Source of the DNA: Fen-7 sp041494285 | GTDB lineage: Archaea > Halobacteriota > Methanosarcinia > Methanotrichales > Methanotrichaceae | Length of the DNA stretch: 7,687 bases | Reading direction: 5' to 3' | Assembly (NCBI GenBank): GCA_041494285.1 | Contig: JBGQAL010000134.1 | Coordinates: 1-7,687, forward strand | Shown here: positions 6,407 through 7,687 of the stretch, one piece after another | Layout: each line of letters starts with the position of its first letter | Position numbering within the stretch: the first letter of the stretch is position 1 | Notes under the pieces: generated by a model | Seen by the model: only the letters and a program-made list of their open reading frames with translations | The model's database searches: none | Told to the model about the DNA's origin: nothing | Position numbers and translations under genes: made by a program

Positions 6407-6458
6407 ATTTATATGTTTCTAACGATTAAAATTACTCTGATAAGTTCTTAATAGGATT
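6407..6458 (-). promoter_or_regulatory. Promoter and upstream element of hsp20 (copy 2)
   Basis: On the minus strand it shows the TAAG-AA-CTTA dyad (TTAAGAACTTA, 6451-6441), an AT-rich spacer, then AGAAAC (BRE-like) and ATATAAAT (TATA box, 6407-6414). The expected start of transcription is near 6385, about 50 nt before ATG 6336. The distance from TATA edge to start codon (70 nt) is nearly the same as at tes (72 nt). Differences from 3747-3798 are only at 6421-6424, 6437, 6453 and the end. Confidence 0.8.
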
Positions 6459-6629
6459 CATATAAAACAGCTAAGCTACAAAATCTATGCAATCGATTAA
6501 ACGGTACTTTAACGCCCTGTGTTTAGCTTCGTTATTGACAGCTTGAGAAACAATATTGGGAAGCGGCTAGAACGAACTGGTCGATCACATTAAGCTGTTA
6601 GTCGGCTGGAGTTAAGCGTCGACGATGTC
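6459..6629. other. Rest of the divergent hsp20/peroxiredoxin intergenic region
   Basis: The gap between the two start codons is 322 bases. Apart from the hsp20 promoter block and the TATA box at 6630, I find no gene, RNA or clear repeat. The first ~20 bases still resemble the matching stretch beyond 3798 (both contain an AGCTAC segment), so the duplicated block may fade out here. Confidence 0.4.
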
Positions 6630-6639
6630 TTTATATTTT
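6630..6639 (+). promoter_or_regulatory. TATA box of the peroxiredoxin gene
   Basis: TTTATATTTT lies about 25 bases before the ATG at 6659. Archaeal transcription would therefore start close to that ATG, giving a leaderless message, or a ~12-nt leader if translation begins at ATG 6671. Neither ATG has a good ribosome binding site, which fits leaderless translation. Confidence 0.5.
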
Positions 6640-6658
6640 GAGCTAGTGTATATAGTAT

Positions 6659-7132
6659 ATGGTTAGAGCTATGACAGACAAGGAAAAGACAGGCGAAAAT
6701 TCCGTGGATTTTTCGTTGCAGGATCAGAACGGCAAGACCTTCAGGCTTTCAGAACATCTCGGGAAGAGAGTTCACCTATCGTTCCATCCACTGGCTTGGA
6801 CCTCGGTCTGCGCAAAACAGATGAGATCCCTGGAGGATAACAAGGCAAACTTTAGCTCGCTGGATTCTATTGCTGTGGGAATTAGCGTTGATTCTGTCCC
6901 ATGCAAAAAAGCCTGGGCCGAAAGTCTAGGAATTGTTGACACCCCTCTTCTCGCCGACTTCTGGCCACACGGGGGAGTGGCCACAACTATACGGCATTTT
7001 GAGAGAAAAAGAAGGGTTTTCGGAGAGGGCTAATATTCTAGTTGACGAGCGGGGAAGTATAGCTTTTCCAGGATATATGAGCTTAAGCAGCTACCTGATA
7101 TAAAGAAGATAATGGATGTGCTAAAAAGGTAA
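6659..7132 (+). pseudogene. Bcp/AhpC-type peroxiredoxin with two compensating frameshifts
   Basis: A thiol peroxidase that would reduce hydrogen peroxide or organic hydroperoxides in the cytoplasm. Residues from ATG 6659: DFSLQDQNGKTFRLSEH fold start; HPLAWTSVC51 with the peroxidatic Cys in the methanogen-type PLAWT-x-x-C form; GISVDSVPC82KKAW with a possible resolving Cys; LLADFWPHGGVA. The frame is then lost: one extra base at about 6983-6986 (ACAACTATAC) moves the true reading to YGILREKEGFSERANILVDE. One missing T at about 7064-7067 returns it to the first frame for IYELKQLPDIKKIMDVLKR and TAA 7130-7132. The net shift is zero and restored length is about 157 residues, normal for the family. 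As written, translation stops at TAA 7031-7033. The start may be 6659 (leaderless) or 6671. It is divergent from hsp20. Confidence 0.85.
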
Positions 7133-7511
7133 CTAGCCCCGCTGGATCAAATCCAACATGATCCAGAAACATTCTTGGTCTGTTGATCGATGATAATAAC
7201 ATAGGATTGATTTATCCATCGAGATGAAATAGTCGATACGCTTCCGATTTAGAAGAGGCATCTTGGCTCCTGACTAACTGCCCGAATATGAACCGAGAAC
7301 GACAACTCTGGAAAGGGAGATCGTCGAGTCAAAAGACCCATGAATCGTGAGTACGTTGGGAACGAAGGAAGTTGAACTAAAACCAGCAATCCTGTAAATA
7401 TTGGGGATTGTGTGCTCTTAGCTGTGGTGTTGAAGGATCAAAAAAAAGATTGAACCCATCATGGACTGGCAAGATCTCACAAAGCATCTAAATGGACCTC
7501 AAGGGATACGA
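7133..7511. other. Region without an intact gene, possible coding scraps
   Basis: No intact gene or RNA is recognised in about 380 bases. A perfect dyad lies just after the peroxiredoxin stop (7142-7166). Around 7230-7375, protein-like stretches occur in changing plus-strand frames, for example SDLEEASWLLTN, PEYEPRTTTLEREIVESKDP, then MNREYVGNEGS, each ended by a nearby stop. This could be an eroded gene, but I recognise no family. A weaker dyad, CAATCC/GGATTG, lies at 7387-7410. Confidence 0.35.
7142..7166 (+). terminator. Hairpin after the peroxiredoxin gene
   Basis: CTGGATCA and TGATCCAG are exact 8-bp inverted copies with a 9-base loop, beginning ten bases after the TAA. Only a weak T-containing stretch (ATTCTTGG) follows, so termination is plausible but unproven; it may instead be a stabilising 3' hairpin. 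Confidence 0.4.
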
Positions 7512-7687
7512 ATGAACGGATCCGAGAGAACTTATGATCTAATCGTGATTGGCACAGGGAATGCAGGCACCGCCATGTCGCTTGAGGCTCGACGTGCGGG
7601 ATGGAAAGTTGCCATAGCCGACGAACTCCCCTTTGGCGGAACATGTGCCGTGAAAGGATGTATCCCGAAGAAGGTTTTGGTAGGTGC
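7512..7687 (+). CDS. Flavoprotein disulfide reductase, N-terminus (partial)
   Basis: This belongs to the FAD-dependent pyridine nucleotide-disulfide oxidoreductases (glutathione reductase, mercuric reductase and lipoamide dehydrogenase relatives). They pass electrons from NAD(P)H through FAD to a Cys pair. The 58 visible residues contain the FAD-binding YDLIVIGTGNAGTAMSLEAR (GxGxxG at 14-19) and the redox-active GGTCAVKGCIPKK (Cys45, Cys50). In many members of this group the motif is GGTCxNxGCxPKK; here Val replaces Asn. ATG 7512 is favoured because AAGGGA precedes it and the family usually starts just before YDLIVIG; ATG 7461 is in frame but lacks a ribosome binding site. The gene runs off the window, so the substrate cannot be judged. 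Confidence 0.85.
   Translation, partial: MNGSERTYDLIVIGTGNAGTAMSLEARRAGWKVAIADELPFGGTCAVKGCIPKKVLVG

Noticed and set aside
6659..7132. Programmed frameshifting in the peroxiredoxin gene
   Set aside because: Two opposite shifts would both be needed, without slippery heptamers or strong downstream structure; mutation or assembly indels are simpler.
1..7687. CRISPR array or insertion sequence
   Set aside because: No regularly spaced repeats and no transposase-like frame were seen. The only long repeats are the promoter pair, the 95-bp palindrome and the protein repeats.

Overview
The window looks like chromosomal DNA of a methanogenic archaeon, most likely Methanotrichales/Methanosarcinales (Methanothrix-like). 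The evidence is archaeal BRE/TATA promoters, GGAG-type ribosome binding sites, a tetraether lipid synthase (Tes, MJ0619 family), a methanogen-type Hsp20 and peroxiredoxin, and the start of an archaeal family-B DNA polymerase. The lineage call rests on remembered protein style, not on a search.

Layout. (a) 1-746, plus strand: two gene remnants side by side. The first is the ribosome binding site and first ~49 codons of a family-B DNA polymerase; the second is the C-terminal SPASM (Fe-S) domain of a radical SAM protein. (b) 762-856: a long imperfect palindrome between converging genes. (c) 846-2007, minus strand: a lysine-rich tail followed by six ~50-residue repeats (probable beta-propeller), broken by two apparent single-base frameshifts. 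(d) 2038-2154, minus: a doubtful small reading frame interrupted by TAG. (e) 2175-3674, minus: intact tetraether lipid synthase. (f) 4005-6336, minus: a compact stress-type cluster in the order hsp20, small zinc-ribbon protein, unknown 97-residue protein, twin-CBS protein, OsmC-family protein (frameshifted). (g) 6659-7132, plus: a Bcp-type peroxiredoxin with a +1 and a compensating -1 frameshift. (h) 7133-7511: no intact gene. (i) 7512 to the end, plus: the N-terminus of a glutathione/mercuric-reductase-like flavoprotein disulfide reductase, cut by the window edge.

How it may fit together. The most informative signal is a 52-bp block, 46/52 identical and ungapped, upstream of both tes (3747-3798) and hsp20 (6407-6458). 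Read on the minus strand, each copy has a BRE/TATA box about 70 nt before the start codon and a conserved upstream element with a TAAG-AA-CTTA dyad. This suggests that membrane tetraether formation and the hsp20 stress cluster share one promoter and regulator. Surrounding OsmC, peroxiredoxin and disulfide-reductase genes suggest a heat or redox stress neighbourhood.

Several genes carry single-base frameshifts (repeat protein, OsmC, peroxiredoxin, possibly the 97-residue gene), whereas Tes, Hsp20, CBS and zinc-ribbon genes are intact. The sequence alone cannot separate gene decay from assembly indels.
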